A stretch of 64,000 nucleotides of DNA, from the IMG/VR virus record IMGVR_UViG_3300022935_000005, positions 186,001-250,000 of that record. One strand, written 5' to 3'. Numbering within the stretch: position 1 is the stretch's first letter; the number at the start of each line of letters is the position of its first letter. A model generated the notes under the pieces. That model did no database searches. It saw only the letters and a program-made list of their open reading frames with translations, and was not told where the DNA came from. The stretch comes from a virus. The position numbers and the translations under genes were made by a program. Shown here one piece after another: positions 16,050-24,386 of this stretch.

Positions 16050-16552
16050 ACCTGCTTCGCGAATACATAAGAGAGTTACTGACCGAGGAATCTACTACTG
16101 TTTCTCTACACAGAGGGTCAACTGAAGATTACTTCAGAGTGAATTTCAGCGTGGACGGTAGAATGGTTGGTTATGCAGAGGTCAACTCAACTCGTAGGTA
16201 CTCGAACTGCCAAGAAAATGTTATGGAACTTGAACAATCTCCAGAGTACATTGAAGCCAAAGAACGGCACGAGGCGACAAGCAAGTGGAGCTGGTCACCA
16301 AAGATGTACGTTACGAATAACGTCTGGATCCCCAACGAAGCTGACAGAGGGAAAGGTTACGGTAAGTTGATATATCAGGCAGCCATTGACCAGGCAATTC
16401 AATACGCAAGGTCTAGCGGTGGTGTGTTTATCGGTTCGGACGCATGCGATTCTGCCGGTTCCACCTCAGCTGATGCGGGCCGTGTATGGAGTTCACTGGG
16501 ACAACAGTTCGGTGCTAGCTCAGGCCAACTGATATTCGTGAGGACAAACTAA
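16046..16552 (+). CDS. tagged GNAT acetyltransferase
   Basis: A 168-residue protein with tag MNLLREYIRELLTE. The segment VWIPNEADRGKGYGKLIYQA is a clear GNAT motif A (R-G-K-G-Y-G). A Cys/Ser-rich C-terminal part is unlike standard GNATs. A TTG six bases upstream is possible, but the ATG matches the tag consensus of the neighbours. Target unknown. Confidence 0.7.
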   Translation: MNLLREYIRELLTEESTTVSLHRGSTEDYFRVNFSVDGRMVGYAEVNSTRRYSNCQENVMELEQSPEYIEAKERHEATSKWSWSPKMYVTNNVWIPNEADRGKGYGKLIYQAAIDQAIQYARSSGGVFIGSDACDSAGSTSADAGRVWSSLGQQFGASSGQLIFVRTN

Positions 16553-17511
16553 TGAACCTACTCCGCGAGTACATAAGAGAGCTGCTGTTAAAAGAAGTCA
16601 AGTCCTCTGAACTTCCATGGGCAGAACTGTCTGATATTTTACGTAAAAAATTTCCTGGGTTTGGCGAAGAAGTAGAGATGCCGGCAGGAGGGAAACGTAA
16701 GCCTTTCGAGATAGAGCAGAGGACGGTGGCAGATAGGGGTCCCCAGAGATTGGCTAGCTTTACCATCGGATATGGTGACTTCTCCTACGATAAGCCTGCC
16801 ACTAAATTCTCTGACGCTGATTTAGACGCTGTCGTTGATGAGATCGATAAGTGGGCTGCTAATTTTGGATTACATGTGGCAAGAGACCAACTCGCCATGA
16901 ATAGCAATATCGCAATGCTCAAAGTCGGGCTGATGGATCTGGAGACAGACGAAGTCGAGAAACCAGCGAAACTATATCATGTAACAGATCCTGTGACAGC
17001 TGAGACGATTCTCTCGCAAGGTTTAGAACCTCAGTCAGCTAGACGGCGAGGCAAGGCTGGAAAAGCAGGTGATATGATGGGTGCAGCAGGGAGAAGTTAC
17101 CCTGGCAGAATATTCATGTTCACAGATGCACAGACTGCCCTCGCTAGAGCTTCGAAGACTGCAAAGATTATGCATAGGCTTTCCTTTGTTAGGGATGTCT
17201 TAGAAGACGAAGCAGAGTACGAGAAGGGCGCCTCTCAAACAATCGGTAAGTCAGAAACCCCAGTTGTTTTAGAGATTGACGGATCTGCTGTCGGTAAAGT
17301 AATGGCAGATCCAGATTTTGAGATGGGTAAGGGTGCCGTATTCTCAACAGATGCAGTTCCACCATCTGCGATATCGAAGTATAAAGATGTAGACAGGGGC
17401 AGCTTCGAATACGATTGGCGAGATAACTATAAAGTAAGAGAGATGCTCAGAAGTGATTATGGCGGCACAATGTCAAAAATCAAAGCATGGGAGCAGAGCC
17501 AAGGATTATGA
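16552..17511 (+). CDS. tagged ADP-ribosyltransferase-fold candidate
   Basis: A 319-residue protein with tag MNLLREYIRELLLKE. In the C-terminal half, KLYHVTDPVTAETILSQGL, then YPGRIFMFTDAQTALARA and PVVLEID resemble the H-Y strand, loop and third motif of ART-type or RNA 2'-phosphotransferase-like folds (Y/LYHVT... IL..GL.P). T4 Alt, an ADP-ribosyltransferase, is packaged and cleaved in the head, which makes this call attractive, but I cannot identify the catalytic Glu. The N-terminal ~140 residues are unknown. Confidence 0.5.
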   Translation: MNLLREYIRELLLKEVKSSELPWAELSDILRKKFPGFGEEVEMPAGGKRKPFEIEQRTVADRGPQRLASFTIGYGDFSYDKPATKFSDADLDAVVDEIDKWAANFGLHVARDQLAMNSNIAMLKVGLMDLETDEVEKPAKLYHVTDPVTAETILSQGLEPQSARRRGKAGKAGDMMGAAGRSYPGRIFMFTDAQTALARASKTAKIMHRLSFVRDVLEDEAEYEKGASQTIGKSETPVVLEIDGSAVGKVMADPDFEMGKGAVFSTDAVPPSAISKYKDVDRGSFEYDWRDNYKVREMLRSDYGGTMSKIKAWEQSQGL

Positions 17512-18059
17512 AACTACTACGCGAATACATAAGAGAGCTACTGAAAGAATCTGTTGATCCCAAGATCATGTCAATGGTTGATAGACTCGAAGCGGACGGG
17601 GGATATGTTAGAATTAGCAAGAACGCTGCAAGAGTTATTATTGATGGACACAATGTCGCGTTTGTCCAATTCGAAACACCGGGAGTTTGGTCCAAAGGTG
17701 AGTGTTCGGGCGCGAAAATAGTATCTTACTCTGAAGCGGAAAGAAGTTACGGTCCTTTAGCATATGATATCGCCATTGAAGCAACAGGCGGACTTGCACC
17801 AGATCGCGAAGAAGTTTCAGGAGATGCAAAAAACGTTTGGTCTTACTACGAAAAGAATAGACCTGATGTAACAATCGCCCAGCTAGATGATGAAAACAAT
17901 ATGTTGACCCCTGACGGTGGAGACAATTGCAATCAGAAGTCTGCCATGCTGGATGCAGAAAGTTACCACTTTGATAGATCACCGCTCAGTAAGGTATACA
18001 GGAAGTCAGGTACGCCCGTTATAGATGAGTTGCGGAAACGAGGGATGTTGAAGGAATGA
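17508..18059 (+). CDS. tagged protein, YDVAIE family, paralogue 3
   Basis: A 183-residue relative of 13950-14528 and 15070-15687: tag MKLLREYIRELLKE, then SVDPKIMSMVDRLEADGG, GPLAYDIAIEATGGL and GTPVIDELRKRGML. I place the start at the ATG overlapping the previous stop rather than at an upstream ATG, because the tag then begins exactly as in its paralogues. Function unknown. Confidence 0.65.
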   Translation: MKLLREYIRELLKESVDPKIMSMVDRLEADGGYVRISKNAARVIIDGHNVAFVQFETPGVWSKGECSGAKIVSYSEAERSYGPLAYDIAIEATGGLAPDREEVSGDAKNVWSYYEKNRPDVTIAQLDDENNMLTPDGGDNCNQKSAMLDAESYHFDRSPLSKVYRKSGTPVIDELRKRGMLKE

Positions 18060-18904
18060 ATCTACTTCGTGAATACATAAAAGAGGTATTAAGCGAGGTA
18101 ACAGCTCTTCCTCAGGAATACTTCACTGCAATCGATGCCGCTGTGTCTTCTTCAAATTTTTGGGAAGAGCCGAATTCTCAAGATGATATAGACTACTATG
18201 AGTCTAAGGCAGGAGGGGTCATGGCTACTCCTGCCGCAGAGGCTCTTTCTGAGGCTCTAGAAGGGGCTATGGAAGAGGTTGGTCTAGACATGGACATATT
18301 GGTTAGGTCACACGATACAGATGATCTGATGGGAATGTCTCTACATCCCGAGCATCCTGCTTGGCCTAATAGATGGCTCATCGACGCGAAGTGGTACGTC
18401 TCAAAAGAACGCCCGGGAAGAAGCACTATTGACATAGAGATGATGACATCAGAGGATGAAGACAACATTTCTCAAGCTCTGAACACCAGTGAGCTAGTCC
18501 GTCATATTACAGCAACAGTGAGACACGAGCTAGTACATTATCGACAGATGAAAAAACAGGCTGCCCATAAGGGGCTGGATGACACCGCCGCTTTTGAGGA
18601 AATGCTGAAAGATCCCCGCCAGATTCCGCCGGGCTCCGCGGATGATCCGGAGTGGCAGAAGAAGTACTTGAGTTCTCATATAGAGATCGATGCTCACGCT
18701 CACGATGCCGCCGAAGACTTGATCGCTGTATACTCCGCTAAAGAGATTGACGCAATACTCAGTAAAAAGGTTGATCTGTCTGATGATAGACTGCCCAACG
18801 CTGTTAAGCACTATATCGAGGTTCTTGGGCCCGACGATAAATCAACTCGTAAGTTCATGAGTAAGCTTTATACACAAGTCGAAAAGATGAAAAGTAGAAG
18901 ATAA
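18056..18904 (+). CDS. tagged zinc metallopeptidase
   Basis: A 282-residue protein with tag MNLLREYIKEVLSE. VRHELVHYRQMKK in the middle is an HExxH zinc site, and the downstream SHIEIDAHAHDAAEDL may give the third ligand. An acidic ~110-residue N-terminal part precedes the site. Likely a gluzincin-like peptidase; substrate unknown. It ends the tight run of tag-coupled genes. Confidence 0.65.
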   Translation: MNLLREYIKEVLSEVTALPQEYFTAIDAAVSSSNFWEEPNSQDDIDYYESKAGGVMATPAAEALSEALEGAMEEVGLDMDILVRSHDTDDLMGMSLHPEHPAWPNRWLIDAKWYVSKERPGRSTIDIEMMTSEDEDNISQALNTSELVRHITATVRHELVHYRQMKKQAAHKGLDDTAAFEEMLKDPRQIPPGSADDPEWQKKYLSSHIEIDAHAHDAAEDLIAVYSAKEIDAILSKKVDLSDDRLPNAVKHYIEVLGPDDKSTRKFMSKLYTQVEKMKSRR

Positions 18905-18933
18905 CAGGAATACTTAACACTAAAGGTAGTACA

Positions 18934-19572
18934 ATGGACGTTCTAAGACAGTTTATAAGACAAATAATTCTTGAGCAAATAGAGCAACCCGCTCCTGAAG
19001 CCTCTTTACCAAAGGGTGAATGGGTTTCTGTTGAGGCAGGAGACCCTATGAGATCTGTTATCGTTGACGACCTTTATGATATGCTGCAGTCGACATACGC
19101 TCCAATTGGTGGTCACTTTAAAGTCAAGAAGCCGTCCGACCTTGAAAGGTACAGGTTCTGGGTAGTTGCAGACATCGACGAAGATCCTGAACCTGACGTC
19201 GCTTTATTTGCGAAGCCTGATATCGGTGGTACGAAGATGGGCGCCGCCGCGAATGATGGTACAGCTGCAGCAGCTAACGCTTACAAAGACAAATCTTCTG
19301 AGTTGAGAGCTGGCGGCTCTATTGGCTCTGGCTCGAACTGGTGGGGTGAAGTTAGCGGCAAGCCCGCTTATGCGATGCTTAAGCGTGGTGCGCCAGCAGT
19401 CGAGGATGAAGCTGTAGTAATGCAGTTACTTGCTGGGGATGATATTATCTTTCACGGAGCTCATCCTGACCCGAATGCTCCAGCCCTTTTTAAGAGCGTG
19501 AACGGGTGGTATACCAAGAAGTTCGGAGCAAAGTCATCTACCAAGATTATTCTTGGGTCTCCGAGTTTGTAG
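18934..19572 (+). CDS. tagged protein, marine-phage GNAT-like family
   Basis: A 212-residue protein with divergent tag MDVLRQFIRQIILEQ. The rest (DDLYDMLQSTYAPIGGHFKV, DIDEDPEPDVALF, NGWYTKKFGA) follows a family I recognise from marine myophages, where it is annotated as hypothetical or N-acetyltransferase-like. Conserved Gly-rich and Asp-rich turns are present. A short intergenic gap and its own AAGGTAG site precede it. Confidence 0.6.
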   Translation: MDVLRQFIRQIILEQIEQPAPEASLPKGEWVSVEAGDPMRSVIVDDLYDMLQSTYAPIGGHFKVKKPSDLERYRFWVVADIDEDPEPDVALFAKPDIGGTKMGAAANDGTAAAANAYKDKSSELRAGGSIGSGSNWWGEVSGKPAYAMLKRGAPAVEDEAVVMQLLAGDDIIFHGAHPDPNAPALFKSVNGWYTKKFGAKSSTKIILGSPSL

Positions 19573-19684
19573 AAACGCGTTCCAGGTGACTAAAAATTAA
19601 ATTTTAGATTGTAACCGAAAACCAGTACTATTTCATGATCTAATTTACGGTTCTCCCTACTATATGTTTGTAAGGAGGTTAAGC

Positions 19685-20080
19685 ATGAAAAAAGCAGTTG
19701 TAACTATAGTCTGTGGGTTGCTCTTAGGCGGGTGTGAATTCGGAGCAGCTCCCGTTGTATACTACCCGGCTCATCATCACGAGCCCCCTGTTGTTGTGGT
19801 AGAAGAATCGACCGACGTACCACAGGTAATTGAAGAGCAAGTTACCGTAGTAGAGACGTATACATACACGAGCTGTGATCCGTATTTTGAAACCCTAGAG
19901 GCACCTTTCTATCATCAGCCTGTTACATGTACTGACTATGGGTACGAAGTTGGCTATTGTTGCACTTGGGAATACCTCAATGGTGACTATGCTGGATGCT
20001 CTCATGAATCTTGCTTTTGGGAAGATATTTGCGAATGGGAGTTCGTAATTGAAGAATGTGTTTATGACGATTACTACTAG
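19685..20080 (+). CDS. Tyr/Cys-rich lipoprotein
   Basis: A 131-residue protein with a type II signal peptide (MKKAVVTIVCGLLLGGC; lipobox LGGC). The mature part is rich in Val, Glu, Tyr, His and Cys, including HHHEPPVVVVEES and many Cys in the last 60 residues. A strong AAGGAGG site precedes the ATG. Probably anchored in the host outer membrane or periplasm; a role in exclusion or envelope alteration is inference. Confidence 0.65.
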   Translation: MKKAVVTIVCGLLLGGCEFGAAPVVYYPAHHHEPPVVVVEESTDVPQVIEEQVTVVETYTYTSCDPYFETLEAPFYHQPVTCTDYGYEVGYCCTWEYLNGDYAGCSHESCFWEDICEWEFVIEECVYDDYY

Positions 20081-20100
20081 AGAAAGGAGGTAAGTAAAGT

Positions 20101-20412
20101 ATGAAATACATCGCGTTTTTGTCTGTTTTATTTTTTTCGACTGTAGGCTGCGCCGCCACGTTTCACTCACCATACTATGTTTATGATGACTGTGAGTACG
20201 AGTACGTGTATGTGCCCGCAAAAAAGATTGTGACTGTGTACGGTCCTGGCTATCACCATGGTTACAGTCACCACCACAAAAGCAGCTATAGAGTTGTGAA
20301 ACATGGACCTTCCTATCACAAGCATAAGAAGCACAAGGGTTACAAGAAATATAAGACCCATCCACACAAAAAAGTATACAAGAAGAAAGTATACAGTCAC
20401 AAGCATCACTGA
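20101..20412 (+). CDS. His/Lys/Tyr-rich lipoprotein
   Basis: A 103-residue protein with a signal peptide ending STVGC (lipobox) and a mature region made almost entirely of His, Lys and Tyr (YHHGYSHHHKSS, HKKHKGYKKYKTHPHKK). The composition suggests metal binding or contact with anionic surfaces. AAAGGAGG lies before the ATG. It pairs with the preceding lipoprotein gene. No homologue recognised. Confidence 0.65.
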   Translation: MKYIAFLSVLFFSTVGCAATFHSPYYVYDDCEYEYVYVPAKKIVTVYGPGYHHGYSHHHKSSYRVVKHGPSYHKHKKHKGYKKYKTHPHKKVYKKKVYSHKHH

Positions 20413-20483
20413 TACAGTTTAACCTGTAATCCTCCACCTGGTCCGCATATTTATTATTGTTGTTTGATCTTAAGGATTGTCTT

Positions 20484-21305
20484 GTGAACGAATCTACAAT
20501 AAGAACCTACGTACGTGAGTGTCTTCTAGAGTCCAAAGAGAAAGTACGCGGTTATGTGAAACCAGACTCTAGTTTCTTTACTCTTGACGAGTGGCAGCTG
20601 GCTGTTGAGATGCTCCTAGAACTCCAGAAAGAAGGTGTCGATACCAGAGGTGGACAGTATACAGACCCAAGACTCATAGCGATCGTAGAGAGATATTTCG
20701 GATACCAACTAAACGATGAGGTCGAGAGATGGGACCTTCTAACAAAGAAGAACGTCCTTGATTTTGTGGAGGACTTTGTCAATCACCGCTTTTGGGGGTT
20801 GAGGAAAGAGTTTGGTCACTACTTTAAGGACATAAATCGCTTGCGATTTGCGTATTTCTACTCTCGAGGAGATCTAGAGCCATATGTCCTGATGGATGAT
20901 GAGTTCACTACTCAATTGTACGGTTCCACCAACAACCCAAAAGAACTTCTCCACTACACAACAATCAGAGGTGTTGAGAGGATTCAAAAAGCCATTGATT
21001 CTGGTTCTGCGTTTGATATATCAACGTTTACAGTCGCAGAGAGACCGTTTTTTCGTCCCGATTCGAATATCATCATAAAGCTTTTGGGAAATGTTCGGGC
21101 TGGCTTCAGAAGCGACATAAAATCTATGGCTGTTGATACCGGCCGCCGTGCTTGTAATCTTTATCGTCTAGAGTACCCTGGCGAAGACTTCAATAACATC
21201 TGTTACGAGTTAGAAACCTGTGACGGTGAGCTAAGGACGTCTTTGTGGAATGAATATATTGCTACTCCAATCGAGATATTGGAAGTTTTGAAGGTGAAAG
21301 TATGA
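20484..21305 (+). CDS. tagged protein, possible ADP-ribosyltransferase fold
   Basis: A 273-residue protein. I place the start at GTG (with AAGGA upstream), giving an N-terminus MNESTIRTYVRECLLES like the tags of the preceding operon. In the C-terminal half ELLHYTTIRGVERI, FDISTFTVAERPFF and SLWNEYIATPIEI mirror an H-Y / S-T-F / E arrangement typical of ADP-ribosyltransferase folds in phages. NGRRACNLYRLEYPG-like conservation suggests a defined marine-phage family. Activity not proven. Confidence 0.5.
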   Translation: MNESTIRTYVRECLLESKEKVRGYVKPDSSFFTLDEWQLAVEMLLELQKEGVDTRGGQYTDPRLIAIVERYFGYQLNDEVERWDLLTKKNVLDFVEDFVNHRFWGLRKEFGHYFKDINRLRFAYFYSRGDLEPYVLMDDEFTTQLYGSTNNPKELLHYTTIRGVERIQKAIDSGSAFDISTFTVAERPFFRPDSNIIIKLLGNVRAGFRSDIKSMAVDTGRRACNLYRLEYPGEDFNNICYELETCDGELRTSLWNEYIATPIEILEVLKVKV

Positions 21306-22168
21306 ACGAATGTATGGTGCTATGCGGAAACACGCCCTTGGTTAAAATAGCTGATCATTTGTACGCAAAGCTAGAGACATACAACCCTTCTGGATCTGTC
21401 AAGGACAGGATGATAACCTACGTTGTGGGTTCTGCCTTGAAAAGAGGCGAGATTAATGACAAGACTGTGCTTTGCGATGCGACTAGTGGAAACACAGGCA
21501 TAGCTTTAAGCATGGTAGCTGCTTCTTTAGGCCTCCGCTGCGTGATATTTATGCCTCGTAACATGTCTGAAGAAAGAAAGCAGATGATGCGTGTTTACGG
21601 AGCTGAAATAATTGACGCTCCAGATGATGACTTCACTGGAGCGATAGAGATGCGCGATGAGTTTATAGCTCGTAATGATAATGTGTGGTCGCCGAAGCAA
21701 TTTAGTAATAAAGAGAACGTTCAATGTCATTTTACTACAACAGGACCAGAGATCTACAACGACGTATCATCTCGGGGCCTAAAGCTATCCGCCTTCATCC
21801 ACGGTTCAGGTACAGGCGGTACTATAGAGGGTGTCCGTAGGTTTCTAAAGGACTCCTCTGTAGATGCCAAGGTAATCATGGTCCAGCCTGAAGAGTCGCC
21901 TCATGGGATTCAAGGGATTGCTGATGGGAAAGAATTTCTAGCATTAGACAATGATATGGACGAGATCATAAAGGTTCGTACTGCTGATGCAATAGAGAGA
22001 GCGGAAAGATTAGCGAAAGAATCAGGACTTTTGGTCGGTATCAGTGCTGGTGCTAATATTGTTGCTAGCGAAGCCTGGATAGAAAAAAACAACCCAGAAG
22101 GTGTTGTTGTTACTATGCTCTGTGACCGAGGCGAACGCTATATGTCGATTTATGGAGAGCACGAGTGA
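21302..22168 (+). CDS. cysK: cysteine synthase (O-acetylserine sulfhydrylase)
   Basis: A 288-residue PLP enzyme. NPSGSVKDR carries the Lys that binds PLP, ATSGNTGIAL the Asn loop, HGSGTGGTIEGV the phosphate-binding loop and LLVGISAGANIVA the C-terminal Ser that contacts the PLP nitrogen. It makes cysteine from O-acetylserine (CysK) or a related acceptor (CysM). Slightly shorter than the usual ~310 residues, all core motifs kept. An auxiliary metabolic gene, coupled to its neighbours by four-base overlaps. Confidence 0.88.
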   Translation: MNECMVLCGNTPLVKIADHLYAKLETYNPSGSVKDRMITYVVGSALKRGEINDKTVLCDATSGNTGIALSMVAASLGLRCVIFMPRNMSEERKQMMRVYGAEIIDAPDDDFTGAIEMRDEFIARNDNVWSPKQFSNKENVQCHFTTTGPEIYNDVSSRGLKLSAFIHGSGTGGTIEGVRRFLKDSSVDAKVIMVQPEESPHGIQGIADGKEFLALDNDMDEIIKVRTADAIERAERLAKESGLLVGISAGANIVASEAWIEKNNPEGVVVTMLCDRGERYMSIYGEHE

Positions 22169-23235
22169 ACGTTTCGATAAAAGGCGTCCCGCTTGTAGTC
22201 CATGCAGCGGATGATGACGCTTCTAGAGCAAAAGGCCTTATGTACGCCGCAGATCTAGAAGAAAATTCTGGAATGCTGTTCAGGTGGCCCACATCTGAGC
22301 CTCGATCATTCTGGATGAAAGATACAGGGATCCCGCTTGATATTGCATTCATATCTGACACCGGCGAAATTATGAGCATACAAGAAATGGAACCCTTTAG
22401 TTTAAAGTCTGTCGTTTCGCCAGGTCCTGCTTCCTGTGCTCTAGAAGTTAACCGAGGATGGTTCAAAAAAAATGGGCTTCAAGCCGGCGATTTTGTAAAT
22501 GGAGTATTCAACGACATGCCTAAGCTTAGTGAAGCAGTTGACTTACAAGAGCAGTCAGAATATAGACTTTCAGACGCCGACTTCTATTATAACGATGTCA
22601 TAGATGATGTGATTAACGATGTCATGAGCCTCTTACCTGATGAAATGGGTGACGAGGAGATTGAAGTAGATGAAGTCTTCGACTATAGTTGGCCGTACCC
22701 TATAGATTCTGATGCATGGGCTGAGAATTACGATGATGATTCTACACCTTTTTTCGAAGTAAACGTAGAGATCGTGCCAGTAGACTTTGAAGAGTCGCAT
22801 CCGGGTTGGAACGTCGACGCTCATGCTGGCTGGGGTGGGGAAAGTGGTAGTGTGGAGATTACGATCAGTTTAAGACCCGGGTTCCAGGTTACAACTAAAG
22901 AGATAATGACCCTTGAGCGTGAGCTAGCCAATGTTGTCGCACATGAGGTACACCACCTGACCCAAGAAGGCGGCCCCTTTGAGAGACCGAGTTGTGCTAG
23001 GCTCCCGCCAGCCGAAGGCGATTCTTACTACGATTATTTCACTAGCGCTTGCGAGGTACCAGCGTTCCTAATCGGTTTCCGAGCTGAGGCTTCCAGAACT
23101 GGTCGCAGCGTTGATGATTTAATCAGAGGTTATTTAGAAAATCAAGTTGGCGCGAAGCTTATTGATTTATCACAAGCGGATGATATAGCCAGCAGGTGGC
23201 TAAGTCACAGTAAGTGGAATAGAGAGGAAGAGTAA
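22165..23235 (+). CDS. DUF192 domain fused to zinc metallopeptidase
   Basis: A 356-residue fusion with a GTG start. Residues ~1-112 form a DUF192 barrel (SRAKGLMYAADLEENSGMLF, SFWMKDTGIPLDIAFI). A linker with MPKLSEAVDLQEQ contains an L-S-E/A site. The C-terminal half carries NVVAHEVHHLTQEGG (HExxH) and the downstream EVPAFLIGFRAEA. Similar metallopeptidase motifs occur at 18056 and 50954. Possibly matured into two proteins at the linker. Confidence 0.68.
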   Translation: MNVSIKGVPLVVHAADDDASRAKGLMYAADLEENSGMLFRWPTSEPRSFWMKDTGIPLDIAFISDTGEIMSIQEMEPFSLKSVVSPGPASCALEVNRGWFKKNGLQAGDFVNGVFNDMPKLSEAVDLQEQSEYRLSDADFYYNDVIDDVINDVMSLLPDEMGDEEIEVDEVFDYSWPYPIDSDAWAENYDDDSTPFFEVNVEIVPVDFEESHPGWNVDAHAGWGGESGSVEITISLRPGFQVTTKEIMTLERELANVVAHEVHHLTQEGGPFERPSCARLPPAEGDSYYDYFTSACEVPAFLIGFRAEASRTGRSVDDLIRGYLENQVGAKLIDLSQADDIASRWLSHSKWNREEE

Positions 23236-23237
23236 GT

Positions 23238-23603
23238 ATGTTTCCAATTTTTATAGAGAATTCCAGACTCCCAGTGTGGTTGTCCAAGATCGCACCCATC
23301 GATGTCTATGCATTTTCTTTTGCATTCCTTGTTGTCTGTCGTGGTGTGATGAGCGAGAAGACAAAGAATCATGAGACGATACATTACCGCCAACAGCTAG
23401 AGATGCTTTTTGTGTTTCAATGGCTGATGTACGGGCTGTTTCATATCATAGGGTTGTTTAGATACAGGGACGGTAAGACCGCGTATTACGAGAACCCGTT
23501 TGAACGTGAAGCATATGACAATGATCAAAATCTCGATTACCTAAAGACGCGTAAACACTACGCCTGGGTGCCTTATATTTGGAAAAGAGCCGAACAGGAG
23601 TAG
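23238..23603 (+). CDS. membrane protein with HExxH motif
   Basis: A 121-residue protein. NHETIHYRQQLEML is an HExxH zinc site, followed by a hydrophobic segment (FVFQWLMYGLFHIIGLF) and ENPFEREAYDNDQNLDYL. This pattern is a small conserved family in marine phages and bacteria. Likely an inner-membrane-associated metal protein. It follows the metallopeptidase fusion after two bases. Confidence 0.6.
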   Translation: MFPIFIENSRLPVWLSKIAPIDVYAFSFAFLVVCRGVMSEKTKNHETIHYRQQLEMLFVFQWLMYGLFHIIGLFRYRDGKTAYYENPFEREAYDNDQNLDYLKTRKHYAWVPYIWKRAEQE

Positions 23604-23605
23604 AT

Positions 23606-23818
23606 ATGAACAAGTTTAGAGTTGGGATGCCAGTGTACCACTTTATGCAGATGAATAGAGTAGGGACGATCGTTGCTATTGAAGATGTGCCGCTTCAACA
23701 CATGCACTATTCGACAGAGGGTACACCTTCCGTAGCTCGAAAAGCCAGAGTCAGATACCCTGACGGCACAGAAGTGCTTCATAGTTTTTCTGACTTGATG
23801 AGAGCAGACCTAGATTAA
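23606..23818 (+). CDS. hypothetical small protein
   Basis: A 70-residue protein (MNKFRVGMPVYHFMQ) with the KVG-MPVYH / V-R-Y-P-D-G-T pattern of short SH3-like phage proteins. CAGGAG precedes the ATG; the upstream-open frame overlaps the previous gene and is ignored. Function unknown. Confidence 0.6.
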   Translation: MNKFRVGMPVYHFMQMNRVGTIVAIEDVPLQHMHYSTEGTPSVARKARVRYPDGTEVLHSFSDLMRADLD

Positions 23819-23820
23819 AT

Positions 23821-23849
23821 TTGTAAACTGATATCCCCAAACATAAAAT
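23821..23849 (+). promoter_or_regulatory. promoter, TTGTAAAC class
   Basis: TTGTAA at 23821-23826, a 17-base spacer and TAAAAT at 23844-23849. The -35 matches the TTGTAAAC form seen before the tRNA units and several other operons in this window. Confidence 0.55.
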
Positions 23850-23854
23850 AGCAT

Positions 23855-23977
23855 ATGAGCATTAGACAAGCAGCTTACCGCAAGATGTCTAAAGTAGCCA
23901 TTAAGCTGCTGGTTTTATATTGCGGTGTCTGTGTTGTCATAGGTGACGCTTTATCAAGGGAGTCAGATGCTAATTAA
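23855..23977 (+). CDS. small membrane protein
   Basis: A 40-residue frame with a basic N-terminus and one hydrophobic stretch (KLLVLYCGVCVVIG). It begins right after a promoter-like element and overlaps the next start by 11 bases. No ribosome-binding site is obvious, so it may be an upstream regulatory reading frame rather than a protein gene. Confidence 0.35.
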   Translation: MSIRQAAYRKMSKVAIKLLVLYCGVCVVIGDALSRESDAN

Positions 23978-24257
23978 AGAGTGTCAGCCCGGAGACTTTG
24001 TTGAAGCTCTTGGGTGGGATGTTGCAGTCAGTCGTAAGACAAAATCAGATATCCCTGTAGGCTGGCTGATTCCCCATGAGATGAATCACAAGAAAGCTCG
24101 AGAGCGTGGGTTCAAATCTACGTTGTTTTATGTCGGTCCAGTTTCGATCCACATTGACGACGTCAAGAGAAAGATGCATCACTTCTTAACATCGGATGGA
24201 GAGTCTGTTTGTTTAGAGGGTAATGAATTTAGACTACTTTCTCTCTGTACAAATTAG
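23967..24257 (+). CDS. hypothetical protein
   Basis: A 96-residue protein starting MLIKECQPGDFVEAL, preceded by AAGGGAG. Contains HEMNHKKARERGFKS and a C-terminal beta-rich part. No known family. It is the last protein gene before the first tRNA. Confidence 0.6.
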   Translation: MLIKECQPGDFVEALGWDVAVSRKTKSDIPVGWLIPHEMNHKKARERGFKSTLFYVGPVSIHIDDVKRKMHHFLTSDGESVCLEGNEFRLLSLCTN

Positions 24258-24283
24258 CTCGCTTTTATACTATATCATCATGA

Positions 24284-24361
24284 GGGGCTATAGCTCAATC
24301 AGGTCAGAGCAACCGGCTCATAACCGGCAGGTTGTAGGTTCAAATCCTACTAGCCCTACCA
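24284..24361 (+). tRNA. tRNA(CAU), Ile2 or Met
   Basis: Cloverleaf GGGGCTA/TAGCCCT, D-arm, anticodon loop CTCATAA, T-arm GTAGG-TTCAAAT-CCTAC and encoded ACCA. The anticodon is CAU. Directly downstream lies tilS, whose product converts C34 of tRNA-Ile(CAU) to lysidine to read AUA, so this tRNA is probably Ile2 rather than Met. The first pair is G1-U72. The copy at 27390 is nearly identical, differing only at the base of the anticodon stem. Confidence 0.85.
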
Positions 24362-24386
24362 AATGTTTAATCGGAGAAATGAATCA

